In this document: positions 56,246-64,000 of the stretch, piece by piece
How the letters are laid out: each line of letters opens with the position of its first letter
Position numbering within the stretch: position 1 is the stretch's first letter
NCBI RefSeq assembly: GCF_000507245.1
Contig: NC_023035.1
Coordinates: forward strand, 571,001 to 635,000
Direction: 5' to 3'
DNA from: Salinispira pacifica
Lineage (GTDB): Bacteria > Spirochaetota > Spirochaetia > DSM-27196 > Salinispiraceae
Length of the DNA: 64,000 nucleotides
The notes under the pieces: model-generated
Seen by the model: only the letters and a program-made list of their open reading frames with translations
Database searches by the model: none
Told to the model about the DNA's origin: nothing
Made by a program: the position numbers and the translations under genes

Positions 56246-56674
56246 ATGGCCAGTCTGATGGTTACAGACTTCGCAGACACCCATCACTACGCAGCGATTT
56301 TGAACCATCCTTTTTATTCTCAAGAGGGAGGGGACATGAGCGCCGACCTTCAGATCTGCAACCACCACCTGTATGAGCTGAAGAAAGGCCTTCGGGACAT
56401 GGTTCTGGTTACGATTCCGCGGGTTCATAGCGAACGGTTCTGTGCCCGCTTAGATCAAAAAGACATCCGCTACTTCGTACAGGACGTGAGCGATAGAAAA
56501 GTGAATATTTTCTTCGGCAGATCGGAGTGCATTACAATCGTTGAGTCATTCGGTGTTAAGCATCTTCATGAGCTTACTCCAGAACAGGATTTCATCCTGG
56601 GCATTATGCTCGGATACAATAGCATTAACCAGTACGAACGATTTCTCCAGCGCAAAAACGCCCGGGAGAAGTGA
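56246..56674 (+). CDS. DUF2023 family protein
   Basis: 142 residues from ATG 56246, or 112 from ATG 56336; both have good ribosome sites (AAGGAG and GGGAGGGG). The domain itself begins with NHHLYELKKGLRDMVLVTIP after the second start, so the shorter form may be the main product. DUF2023 proteins are commonly found beside flavodoxin genes, as here (52 bp gap), but their function is unknown. Control by the iron-box-like site suggests use when iron is short. Confidence 0.82.
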   Translation: MASLMVTDFADTHHYAAILNHPFYSQEGGDMSADLQICNHHLYELKKGLRDMVLVTIPRVHSERFCARLDQKDIRYFVQDVSDRKVNIFFGRSECITIVESFGVKHLHELTPEQDFILGIMLGYNSINQYERFLQRKNAREK

Positions 56675-56726
56675 ATACCTTTATTGTAATTGTAGCGGTT
56701 CGGATTGGACTGCAATGGGAGACAAC

Positions 56727-57227
56727 ATGAGCAAAGTGGCAATTATCTATGGCTCTACTACCGACAATACTGCAACTGTCGCTAAAGAGCTTTCTGGCAG
56801 GATCAGCGGGTCTGAGCTGTTCAACATCGCAGACGGCGTTCCCTCAAACATTCTCGATTTCGACCTTCTGATTCTCGGGGCATCCACCTGGGGACTCGGC
56901 GAATTGCAGGATGACTGGCAGGACAATATCGGCGACCTCGCCGGTTTGGATCTGGCCGGTAAAAAGGTCGCCTTTTTCGGGCTGGGAGACCAGGAAGGGT
57001 ATCCCGATACCTTTTGTGATTCCGTCGGCCTCATAAAAGACGAACTTGCTTCCTCCGGCGCTGAATTCGTCGGTTCAATCGTAAAAGAAGGATACTCATT
57101 CGATGAGTCCCGCGCCGAGGAGAACGGTACGCTCCTTGGTCTTCTCATCGATGAGGATAACGAGTCGGCTATGACCGACGATCGCATAAGTCAATGGTTG
57201 GAGAGTATGTCGACTCTTCTTTCTTAG
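56727..57227 (+). CDS. Flavodoxin
   Basis: 166-residue FMN electron carrier: phosphate loop YGSTTDNTATVAKEL (residues 8-22), isoalloxazine loops STWGLGELQDDW and GLGDQEGYPDTFCD. It replaces ferredoxin under iron limitation, feeding enzymes such as the hydrogenase. Start ATG 56727 follows GGGAGA; longer frames run into DUF2023. Long-chain type by length, with the extra loop near 115-145. Confidence 0.93.
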   Translation: MSKVAIIYGSTTDNTATVAKELSGRISGSELFNIADGVPSNILDFDLLILGASTWGLGELQDDWQDNIGDLAGLDLAGKKVAFFGLGDQEGYPDTFCDSVGLIKDELASSGAEFVGSIVKEGYSFDESRAEENGTLLGLLIDEDNESAMTDDRISQWLESMSTLLS

Positions 57228-57262
57228 CCTCCTCCGGCATGGTTTTTGGTTTCTGGTACACG

Positions 57263-57284
57263 CCGCCCCGGTGACGCGGGGCGG
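57263..57284 (+). terminator. Terminator-like hairpin after flavodoxin
   Basis: CCGCCCCG, loop GTGACG, CGGGGCGG: perfect 8-bp GC stem followed by TATCTTTGTGTCTTT, 36 bp after the flavodoxin stop. Confidence 0.75.
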
Positions 57285-57304
57285 TATCTTTGTGTCTTTA
57301 AAGA

Positions 57305-57337
57305 TTGACACCTATAGTTAGTTAGGGTAAACTTGCC
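57305..57337 (+). promoter_or_regulatory. Promoter and degenerate iron box of intact feoAB
   Basis: TTGACA 57305-57310, 17-nt spacer, TAAACT 57328-57333, overlapped by AGTTAG-GGTAAA-CTTGCC (57320-57337), a half-conserved copy of the locus motif. Confidence 0.55.
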
Positions 57338-57346
57338 CCCGTTGTT

Positions 57347-57364
57347 AGTTAGATATTGCTAACA
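57347..57364. promoter_or_regulatory. Iron-box-like inverted repeat (feoA copy 2)
   Basis: AGTTAG-ATATTG-CTAACA, 18 bp before feoA copy 2 and 10 bp after the degenerate box, so two tandem boxes control feoAB. Confidence 0.65.
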
Positions 57365-57381
57365 GTCAATGGAGGCGTGCC

Positions 57382-57642
57382 ATGACCCTTGCGAATGCAT
57401 CAGCCAATTCAACATATATCATTTCCTCGGTTCAACCTACTGAAGCGGGTATGAAAGATTTCCTTTTCACCCTCGGGTGCTATCCCGGTGAAAAAGTGAC
57501 GGTGATTTCCCGCCTTTCAGGCAATCATATCATCAATGTCAAAAACGCCCGATACAGCCTGGACGACCGGCTTGCCGCGGCAATCCATATTACGTCCGAA
57601 TCCGCCAAGTCAGCACTCGACTCTGCGCTCAAAGTCGGCTAA
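57382..57642 (+). CDS. feoA: Ferrous iron transport protein FeoA, copy 2
   Basis: 86-residue FeoA (SH3-like) with ANSTYIISSVQPTEAG and LFTLGCYPGEKVTVI. It stimulates or stabilises FeoB. GGAGG is 6-10 nt upstream; feoB starts 98 bp downstream. This is the functional partner of the intact feoB. Confidence 0.94.
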   Translation: MTLANASANSTYIISSVQPTEAGMKDFLFTLGCYPGEKVTVISRLSGNHIINVKNARYSLDDRLAAAIHITSESAKSALDSALKVG

Positions 57643-57740
57643 GCGACTTTTGTTATCCAGTGAGTTAGCCGGGGGCAACTCGATTTTGTCGAGGGAAGTC
57701 CGGATAAACCAGAACCAATTCAGTACCAAAGGAGACTGCT

Positions 57741-59753
57741 ATGAAAATAGCATTGACCGGTAATCCGAACTGTGGAAAAACCACTTTGTTCAATGCAATC
57801 ACCGGAAAAGTGGAGCATGTGGGCAATTGGCCCGGTGTTACCGTTGAGAAAAAAGAGGGTCCGGTAAAAGATGATCTGAACCCGGCGTCTATTCCCATGA
57901 CGGTGGTTGACCTCCCCGGGGCTTACTCATTGTCCCCCTACACCAGCGAGGAATCCATCACCAGTGAGTTTGTTCGCAATGAGTCCCCCGACGTGATCAT
58001 CAACATCGTCGATGCTACCAACCTCAACCGGAGCCTTTTTTTCACCACCCAGTTGCTCGAAATTGGCATCCCCGTGGTCGTGGCACTGAACAAGAGCGAT
58101 CTGAGTGCGAAACAGGGCATCATAATCGATACCCAGCTCCTCAGCGACGCGCTGAACTGTCCGGTCATCGAAACCGTTGCTACCCATAGCAGGGAAAACG
58201 GCCTGGGGGATATCGTCGAAGCCGTCGCGATGGTTAAAAAGGAAGTCAAGAAGCAAAGATCTGTTTCTATCCGCGGATCAAGAAGCGCTGACAGTAAAGA
58301 AAAAATGGAAGCGGTGGATGAACGCCGATTCGACTTCGTCAACGACCTGGTAGAGCAGGCGGAACGGCGGAAAATCGATTCCACTAAACAGACCGCCCAG
58401 GACAAATTCGATCGGATCGTCGCTCACAAGTGGCTGGGCCTGCCGATTTTCGCCGGCGTTATTTACCTGGTGTTTTCGGTATCCCAGACCTGGGTAGGGC
58501 CCTGGCTTGCCGATCTCCTCGTGGGCTGGATCGAAGGCTTTTACGGCTTTGTCGAAGGACTTATGGGCGAAGCGGTCAATCCGCTTCTCAGCGCTTTGCT
58601 CCTCGACGGGATAATCGGCGGGGTAGGGGCGGTCGTCGGATTCCTGCCCCTGATCATGGTGCTCTTCTTCATGCTCGCGCTGCTTGAGGATTCGGGGTAC
58701 ATGAGCCGAGTGGCGGTTATCATGGATCGCTTTTTCAAACGCATCGGCCTATCCGGAAAGTCCATCATCCCGATGATCGTCTCCACCGGTTGCGCCATAC
58801 CGGGTATCATGGCGACCCGTACGATCAAGAACGAGCGGCAACGGCGTACCACCGCCATGCTGTCCCCGTTCATGCCCTGCGGAGCCAAGCTTCCCATCAT
58901 CGCGCTCTTCGCCGGCGTATTCTTCGGCGACCAGGCCTGGGTCGGCACCTCCATGTATTTCCTGGCGATCTTCGTCATCGTATTCAGCGGACTGATAATC
59001 AGGAAAATCACCGGGGACACTTCTCAGTCCTATTTCATAATGGAGCTTCCGGAGTACCGGCTACCGAGCATCAAGCGCGCGACGGTTTCCATGCTCTTCC
59101 GCGCGAAGGCGTTTATCGTGAAAGCGGGAACCATCATTCTCATCTGCAACGCCGTTGTACACATCCTTCAGACATTCACATGGGATTTGAGCGTCGTCGC
59201 CGAAGGCATGGCCGATACCAGCATCCTCGCCGGTCTCGCATCGCCGATGGCATTCCTTTTCATCCCCCTTGGCTTCGGGATCTGGCAGTTTGCCGCCGCG
59301 GCGATCACCGGATTCATTGCCAAAGAGAACGTCGTCGGTACCCTGGCGGTAACGTTCGCTATTACCAACTTCATCGATGTTGAGGAGCTTGCATTGGTTG
59401 GCGGCTCTGCGGAAGTATTGGGAGTTTTCGGCATCGGCGCGGTAGCCGCAATGTCCTACCTGGTATTCAACCTGTTCACGCCCCCTTGTTTCGCGGCCAT
59501 CGGTTCGATGAACTCTGAAATGGAAGATCCGAAGTGGGTCTGGGGGGCAATCGGGTTCCAACTGGGTATGGGTTATGTCCTGGCCTTCCTGGTATACCAG
59601 ATCGGCACCCTCATTACCGCAGGAACTTTCGGAACCGGGTTTTTGCCCGGTCTCATCGCTGTGGTCGCCATGGTAGGATTTGTCGGCTTCCTGATGCATC
59701 GCGGAAGCCGGAGCGTAAAGTTTGAGCTGACCGACGTTGCAGTAGGCAAATAG
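57741..59753 (+). CDS. feoB: Ferrous iron transporter FeoB
   Basis: 670-residue inner-membrane Fe2+ permease. N-terminal G domain: G1 GNPNCGKT (7-14), G3 DLPG (57-60), G4 NKSD (117-120). A helical linker follows, then two Gate domains with GCAIPGIMATR and FMPCGAKLP (Cys ligands in the membrane core). C-terminus ends SVKFELTDVAVGK. AAGGAG is upstream. A FeoB-associated protein follows after 1 bp. Shorter than E. coli FeoB by about 100 residues, normal for this group. Confidence 0.96.
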   Translation: MKIALTGNPNCGKTTLFNAITGKVEHVGNWPGVTVEKKEGPVKDDLNPASIPMTVVDLPGAYSLSPYTSEESITSEFVRNESPDVIINIVDATNLNRSLFFTTQLLEIGIPVVVALNKSDLSAKQGIIIDTQLLSDALNCPVIETVATHSRENGLGDIVEAVAMVKKEVKKQRSVSIRGSRSADSKEKMEAVDERRFDFVNDLVEQAERRKIDSTKQTAQDKFDRIVAHKWLGLPIFAGVIYLVFSVSQTWVGPWLADLLVGWIEGFYGFVEGLMGEAVNPLLSALLLDGIIGGVGAVVGFLPLIMVLFFMLALLEDSGYMSRVAVIMDRFFKRIGLSGKSIIPMIVSTGCAIPGIMATRTIKNERQRRTTAMLSPFMPCGAKLPIIALFAGVFFGDQAWVGTSMYFLAIFVIVFSGLIIRKITGDTSQSYFIMELPEYRLPSIKRATVSMLFRAKAFIVKAGTIILICNAVVHILQTFTWDLSVVAEGMADTSILAGLASPMAFLFIPLGFGIWQFAAAAITGFIAKENVVGTLAVTFAITNFIDVEELALVGGSAEVLGVFGIGAVAAMSYLVFNLFTPPCFAAIGSMNSEMEDPKWVWGAIGFQLGMGYVLAFLVYQIGTLITAGTFGTGFLPGLIAVVAMVGFVGFLMHRGSRSVKFELTDVAVGK

Positions 59754-59754
59754 C

Positions 59755-59976
59755 ATGAGCGTTGCCGACCTGATCGTCTTGGCGCTGATCGTCGCGATAC
59801 TCGCACTTGCCAGTTTCAAGGTCATCCGCGATCGACGGCGGGCGAGGGCTATGGGTGGCGAAATGCTGCCCATATGCGTAGGCTGCCCCATCGCAACCCA
59901 GTGCGAAAGCAAAGGGGGCAGCTGCTCCACCGGGCATCGACAGCGATCGGTGTCATCGAGCTGTTCCTGTCACTAA
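59755..59976 (+). CDS. FeoB-associated Cys-rich membrane protein
   Basis: 73-residue protein: one N-terminal membrane helix (LIVLALIVAILALASF), basic loop, then Cys motif CVGCPIATQC and a Cys-rich tail (SSSCSCH). Small Cys-rich proteins of this kind commonly follow feoB and may deliver or sense Fe2+. The TAG of feoB and this ATG are 1 bp apart. Confidence 0.85.
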   Translation: MSVADLIVLALIVAILALASFKVIRDRRRARAMGGEMLPICVGCPIATQCESKGGSCSTGHRQRSVSSSCSCH

Positions 59977-60017
59977 CCTCCGCACAACGAAATGTAAAAT
60001 ACGGCACGAAAAACAAA

Positions 60018-60052
60018 AAACCGTGGAGGCATAAACCCCCACGGTTTCTTTT
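60018..60052. terminator. Rho-independent terminator after the feo operon
   Basis: AAACCGTGG, 12-nt loop, CCACGGTTT followed by CTTTTA; an A run on the left makes it bidirectional, serving both feo and the convergent reductase-like gene. Confidence 0.85.
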
Positions 60053-60916
60053 ATCTTGACCACGCACCTGTCGGTTTTGGAATAGCTTTGGCCTCAGGAC
60101 TCCCGGTTCTTTTATCATCTTCTTTACGTTTTTGCACTTTTTTGAATCTAATGCGTTGAATCAAATACGGAACGTATATGGCCAGATAGATGAAAAGCCT
60201 GATCGCCGCCGCGATGCCGTAGACCAGCCTTTCGGGACTGAATAAATTCGGAAGCCCGAGGCCAGAAAATAACATTAACTCAAGAAAGGTGATCGCTTAA
60301 AATTGGTAGGCCTTTTTCTGAATCGTGCGCCATTTTTTTGCTCCCAGCTTCTTTTTGGGGGCGGGGAATGATGTGTATCCCAAAACAACCAGCAGGTAGA
60401 CATTGTAAAGCAGCAGGAATATCACCGGGAAATAAAGCTGGCCGCTAATTCCCTGTTTCGGGAAGTCCGCAGTCGGTAAATATGATCAGCGGCGTAAAAC
60501 AGCGCTTGCGCAAGTGAAATAAAAACCCCCACTATGGACAATTCGGTTCTCACTGCGAGAGCCTTCCTTTTCCATGTTTGATTCGGGATGTAACTAGCCC
60601 ACATTACGAATGACCAGATCGATATCCCGAGATATCCCCCAGTGATCATTCCATAGGGAAACATCCACCACGAATCATAGAAAGCCCTGAGTGAAAGATA
60701 CTCTACTGATTCCCATGCTGCCGGGGAGTTATTGTACAGCATACCGATTGGACCGATTCTCACCCGGTAGTAAATCATCCCGGCCAAAGCCATTGTAGAT
60801 AATATCGCCGATACGATATACACGAGAGTTCTGTGCTTTTTCAGCGCCGGTCCGAACTTGAATACCATTAAGGCCACGAGGGCCAACGCGGCAAACAGCT
60901 CAATTGAAGAATTAAT
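60051..60916 (-). pseudogene. Ferric-reductase-like membrane protein, broken
   Basis: Three in-order pieces read as one membrane protein. 60422-60886 gives four hydrophobic segments (VALMVFKFGPAL, VYIVSAILSTMALAGMIYY, FPYGMITGGYLGISIW, VGVFISLAQALFYAAD). A base lost in a T run near 60472 moves to a second frame (PKQGISGQLYFPVIFLLLYN, KKWRTIQKKAYQF), which meets an in-frame TAA at 60297-60299 and then continues as 60051-60275 (LVYGIAAAIRLFIYLAIYVPYL). W-x-x-x-Q-x-x-A-Y resembles YedZ/ferric reductase domains. AGGAG precedes an ATT at 60916 rather than ATG. The heme-histidine pattern is not clear, so the family is tentative. Confidence 0.55.
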
Positions 60917-61052
60917 GTTTTTACTCCTATATGCTTATTACATCCATTACAACAAGTGAAATGTATGCTGACGTGGATTGTAAGGTGTCTGAGGTTTGAA
61001 TTTTTCATTGCGCGGTTTCGTTGTTCAACATTTCGCTATCTCATTTACGGGG

Positions 61053-62201
61053 TTATTGATTCATTTTAATCATTTCACGTTGGAAACTTGTGACGCCGGA
61101 ATTCGGTAATAACACTAGTCGTTTCGAATTGCCCCGGCATTGGTTTTTGACTCCCTTGACCGCGCTGTGGCTGACGCAATCGAGGGCGCAGACTACAATG
61201 TCCGCGCCGGCAACCATGGATTTCAGCACATGAAGCGATTGCTCCTTACCGCCGTCATGGTATGCGAAACAGCCATTATAGGACTCAATAAACCGGCGGC
61301 AGTGTGGAACCATCGACATCTTTCCGCCCACCAGCAAAACGGATTTCGCATCCAAATTGCATGAATCCCGAAATTCACATTCTTGAGGACAGTCGATATT
61401 TGGAGCTGGCCACTCGTCGGAACGTTCGCTTTCCATCGAAAACGTACTCTGATTATTGCCGACTTGGGCGATTCTCAATACTTTGATCTCTTCGCGAAGC
61501 CGCTGATTCTGGGCATTCAACATCTCCACTGCCTTAACCAGCTTTTCATTTTCTCTTGTCGTCAGTACCGGGTCTGATTTTTCGAGTGACGCTATTTCAG
61601 AGCAGTGTAGTACGACCTGTCTTTTGAGTTCGTTCTGCTTCTTTTTGGCTATGCGTAATGCCGATTCAAGCTGACGAAGCTTTGTCGTCGTTTTATCCAG
61701 CTCTAGTCTAGTACGGACCGAATCTTCTTCAATAACGTGTATTTGATGATGCAACCGCTCAACTTCCTTCCGTCTCTCTTGCTCCTCCCGGGCGGACTCA
61801 TGGCCCTGCATGTGGACCATGCCGAAGACTCTGGTCAGTATCTCATTGCCCGCATGACCATGGGTAAACAGCGCCCAGTATGCACCACTGATTGAGCCGG
61901 AGGCAAAACGCTCATCCCAGTATGCATCAAGATCCGCCTTGGAGCTGAGCTTAGATACGGCATAGACTTCCCGACTGTACAGACGGTCCAGATATGCGGC
62001 TGTGCGGTTTCGAAAGCGCTCGTTGCGACGCAAGCTTGCAACTGCAACCTCATGGACGACATAATCCGGTTGATCTTTCACCGGGGCATCAGTTTCTTCC
62101 AGAAGCAGATGGCGGACCTGGTCACAGGTAAAACAGGTCCCGACAATCGAGCAATACAAATCCGAATCGATTTGCGACATTTTTCGTCTCTTCGCCTTCA
62201 T
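61053..62201 (-). CDS. DUF2325 family protein with coiled coil
   Basis: 382-residue soluble protein. N-terminal region (1-135) of unknown fold, a long coiled coil (about 135-260), a Cys motif IDCPQECEFRDSC (near 274) and a C-terminal DUF2325 domain (about 290-380: VLLVGGKMSMVPHCRRFIE, HDGGKEQSL, CALDCVSHSA). GGAGGGAAAAAA before ATG 62201 sets the start. It is 20 bp after the flavin reductase gene and shares its promoter. Function unknown; the association with iron uptake genes suggests an iron or heme role. Confidence 0.8.
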   Translation of the reverse strand: MKAKRRKMSQIDSDLYCSIVGTCFTCDQVRHLLLEETDAPVKDQPDYVVHEVAVASLRRNERFRNRTAAYLDRLYSREVYAVSKLSSKADLDAYWDERFASGSISGAYWALFTHGHAGNEILTRVFGMVHMQGHESAREEQERRKEVERLHHQIHVIEEDSVRTRLELDKTTTKLRQLESALRIAKKKQNELKRQVVLHCSEIASLEKSDPVLTTRENEKLVKAVEMLNAQNQRLREEIKVLRIAQVGNNQSTFSMESERSDEWPAPNIDCPQECEFRDSCNLDAKSVLLVGGKMSMVPHCRRFIESYNGCFAYHDGGKEQSLHVLKSMVAGADIVVCALDCVSHSAVKGVKNQCRGNSKRLVLLPNSGVTSFQREMIKMNQ

Positions 62202-62221
62202 TTTTTTCCCTCCGCAGATTA

Positions 62222-62968
62222 TCAATGCGAAAAGTCTTCCATTTTTATCCTCTCAGCGCTGACACCGGCAGCAATCAGCATCGAGCTGAGGTCTGAGACG
62301 AACTCATGGGGTCCGCTGATGTAGTAACGCTTCTGGAGGCTGTCGCTCTCTGCCAGGGATTCAATAGTTTGTGGAACATCCTTCCGGTCGATATACCTGG
62401 CGGAAATTCCGCTCTCCAGTTGGCCATGGTACAAGTAATTCTTTCCCACATGGACAAACTCGTAGGATGGAGGGGAAGAGGGGATTTCGGCCTTGCGTCG
62501 CTCGATTTCCAATATCAGGGATCTGATCGGAGTCACGCCGATCCCACCGGCGATAAACACCGCATGATGGGATCTATCGAGTCCGGAGAGGGTAAATGCT
62601 CCCTTCGTCTTAAAGAGCTCGATAACCGCTCCCGGCTTGACTTTTCGGAATGCCTCCTTGAACTCACTTGAGGAGGAAAGGTCCATGCTGAAAACCAAAG
62701 GCTGACCGGGGAGCGATGCAAATGACAAATGCCGTATATATTGTTTCGCAAATGGCGAGCCGGGGGCTTTTACATGGGTATATTGGCCCGGGATAAATCG
62801 AACTTCATCGCGGGCCGATAACGGTGATAGGTAATAGGTAAAGCACTGGCCGAATTCGTTCTCAATTGAATCGATCCGCTGCTGATACATTCGCACCGGA
62901 GGCAGGCCGAATAAACGTCTAACAGAGCGACTTATAAGCTTGAGAATCTTTTTCAGAAGGGTAGACAT
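62222..62968 (-). CDS. FAD-dependent ferredoxin/ferric reductase-like oxidoreductase
   Basis: 248-residue FNR-family flavoprotein: FAD-binding RHLSFAS (near 93-99), NAD(P)-binding GGIGVTPIRSLI (near 143), and the C-terminal ISGPHEFV. It has a basic helical N-terminus that may sit on the membrane but no 2Fe-2S domain. AAGGA before ATG 62968 sets the start. Adjacent genes (DUF2325, reductase-like membrane protein) suggest an NAD(P)H to ferric-iron electron path. Substrate is inferred. Confidence 0.85.
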   Translation of the reverse strand: MSTLLKKILKLISRSVRRLFGLPPVRMYQQRIDSIENEFGQCFTYYLSPLSARDEVRFIPGQYTHVKAPGSPFAKQYIRHLSFASLPGQPLVFSMDLSSSSEFKEAFRKVKPGAVIELFKTKGAFTLSGLDRSHHAVFIAGGIGVTPIRSLILEIERRKAEIPSSPPSYEFVHVGKNYLYHGQLESGISARYIDRKDVPQTIESLAESDSLQKRYYISGPHEFVSDLSSMLIAAGVSAERIKMEDFSH

Positions 62969-63061
62969 ACGCGATCCTTGTTTACCATGCAAAACACCGT
63001 TTGTATTGTATGATTCAATCTGTTTCCGGTGTCTATTCGCTAGGTAAAGGTAGATTAACAA

Positions 63062-63100
63062 AGTTAGGTAAATCTAACTCTGAAATAAGAAATTAGTCAA
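63062..63100 (-). promoter_or_regulatory. Promoter and iron box of the flavin reductase unit
   Basis: AGTTAG-GTAAAT-CTAACT at 63062-63079 has perfect arms. It overlaps a minus-strand -10 TTAGAT (63072-63077); the -35 TTGACT lies at 63095-63100 with a 17-nt spacer. Confidence 0.68.
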
Positions 63101-63218
63101 TAAAATTAGTCGGAAATATGGTAAAATCGGCTTCGCCGACACGACGATGACTTATTCCAAGTTAGCGCATTCTCGAAGTTCCCGTACGAATCAACAATGT
63201 CGCGCTGTATGAGCGCGA

Positions 63219-63282
63219 TTGACAAACGATTTGCATTCAAGATAGTGTTAACATCTGTTACTAAAGTTAGGCAAGGCAAACT
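63219..63282 (+). promoter_or_regulatory. Promoter and degenerate iron box of the methyltransferase gene
   Basis: TTGACA 63219-63224, 16-nt spacer, GATAGT 63241-63246; AGTTAG-GCAAGG-CAAACT at 63265-63282 is a half-conserved box just before the GGAGG. Confidence 0.5.
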
Positions 63283-63295
63283 AAGGAGGAAAGGT

Positions 63296-64000
63296 ATGAC
63301 CGAAGAATTTGGGCGACCCATTGATGGTAATATAGAGGTCGCATCCGGTCACTGGGTTCTCGCCTCGCTGGGTAAGAAGGTACTGCGCCCGGGCGGTATC
63401 AAGCTTTCCAGAACCATGCTGCGCTTGCTCTCTATCGACGGGCGGGACGATGTCGTCGAGTTCGCGCCGGGACTGGGGGCAACTGCACGGCATACGCTTG
63501 GCTATTCACCTCGCTCATATACCGGAGTCGATAAAACCCCTGAAGTGGTTGAAATCATTAACCGGGAGTTCGATCATCCCCGGTACATCTGCGTCGAGGC
63601 GGATGCATCAAACACCGGCCTCGAGGATGAATCCGCCTCGGTTTTGTACGCAGAGGCGATGCTGACGATCCAAACCGATACGCAGAAGCTCGCCATCATG
63701 AAAGAGGCTGCCCGTTGTCTTCGAACCGGTGGGCGATTCGCGATACACGAAATATACCTATGCGACGATCAACCGAATGAAATCGCCGATGCGGTCCGCT
63801 CGGCCCTTACGGGTCAGGTCAGGCACCCGGTAAGGCCCGTTCGCATCGGCGAATGGAGGCTCCTCCTGGAGGAAGCGGGTTTTAGGGTGCGTGAGATCCG
63901 CAAAAAGCGGATGAAACTCCTCCAGCCCCTCCGAGTCATTTCCGATGAGGGTTTATTGCCTGCGATCCGCTTTTTCACGAGGGCGATGAAAAATCCCGCG
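63296..64000 (+). CDS. Class I SAM methyltransferase, cut by window end
   Basis: 235 codons visible, open to the last base. Motif I VVEFAPGLGATARH (about 58-71), acidic YTGVDKTPEVV, then CVEADASN and RCLRTGGRFAIHEIY. GGAGGAAAGGT precedes ATG 63296. It belongs with small-molecule methyltransferases; substrate unknown. The iron-box-like motif upstream links it to the iron regulon. The C-terminus lies outside the window. Confidence 0.85.
   Translation, partial: MTEEFGRPIDGNIEVASGHWVLASLGKKVLRPGGIKLSRTMLRLLSIDGRDDVVEFAPGLGATARHTLGYSPRSYTGVDKTPEVVEIINREFDHPRYICVEADASNTGLEDESASVLYAEAMLTIQTDTQKLAIMKEAARCLRTGGRFAIHEIYLCDDQPNEIADAVRSALTGQVRHPVRPVRIGEWRLLLEEAGFRVREIRKKRMKLLQPLRVISDEGLLPAIRFFTRAMKNPA

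Larger units (their letters stand above)
57346..57800 (+). repeat. 455-bp direct repeat, copy 2 (feoA to feoB start)
   Basis: Partner of 53837-54291. Here feoB continues intact, so this is the ancestral arrangement. Confidence 0.93.
62969..63295. other. Divergent regulatory region of the reductase and methyltransferase units
   Basis: 327 bp without a gene. It holds two iron-box-like sites and two promoters facing away from each other, plus an AT-rich centre. Confidence 0.6.

Overview
The window looks like a chromosomal segment of a free-living, saccharolytic, fermentative anaerobe, most likely a spirochaete of the Spirochaetales. This is inferred from a Tro-type metal ABC operon, a Rex-linked adhE plus [FeFe]-hydrogenase block with a HydS-like sensory hydrogenase, many lipoprotein glycosidases, and generally high GC. 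No rRNA or tRNA was recognised, so the taxonomy is an inference.

Layout. (1) 0.1-8.8 kb: a LacI regulator facing a sugar ABC transporter (binding protein, two permeases), a GH38 alpha-mannosidase and a DUF4127 protein, with a perfect palindromic operator in the promoter. (2) 8.9-13.5 kb: a minus-strand troABCD-like Mn/Zn/Fe importer whose last permease carries a CxxC/CxxC insert and a cytoplasmic winged-helix-like tail. (3) 13.6-15.6 kb: two small hypothetical genes, thiol peroxidase, and Rex. (4) 15.7-23.7 kb: adhE followed by a thioredoxin-like 2Fe-2S protein, a HydS-like sensory [FeFe] hydrogenase with PAS domain, a SpoIIE-type phosphatase, a second 2Fe-2S protein and a compact [FeFe] hydrogenase. 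This reads as one redox-controlled unit that makes ethanol and H2 and probably senses H2. (5) 23.9-41.4 kb: an EAL-domain protein, an alpha-amylase lipoprotein, a large cyclase/ATPase/TPR regulator with an MFS exporter, a GH31 lipoprotein, a methyltransferase, DUF2804, NTF2-like, SDR and small membrane or lipoprotein genes. A 143-bp element with 22-bp perfect inverted ends lies upstream of the MFS gene.

(6) 41.8-53.0 kb: a complete type I-C CRISPR-Cas locus: 35 identical 32-bp repeats plus one degenerate distal repeat, a leader with a promoter next to cas2, then cas2, cas1, cas4, cas7, cas8c, cas5 and cas3 (transcribed right to left), and a WYL-domain regulator. This block is visibly more AT-rich than its surroundings.

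(7) 53.2-64.0 kb: an iron locus. It has an ECF-like sigma factor, two near-identical feoA copies, a 20-codon feoB stump, an intact feoB, a FeoB-associated Cys-rich protein, DUF2023 plus flavodoxin, a flavin reductase, a DUF2325 protein, a damaged ferric-reductase-like membrane gene and a methyltransferase cut by the window end. A shared operator-like inverted repeat (AGTTAG-N6-CTAACT and variants) precedes five transcription units, suggesting one DtxR/IdeR-like iron regulon. Between the two feoA copies lie a twice-frameshifted hydG and a hydE truncated exactly where the feoB stump begins, recording an illegitimate recombination.
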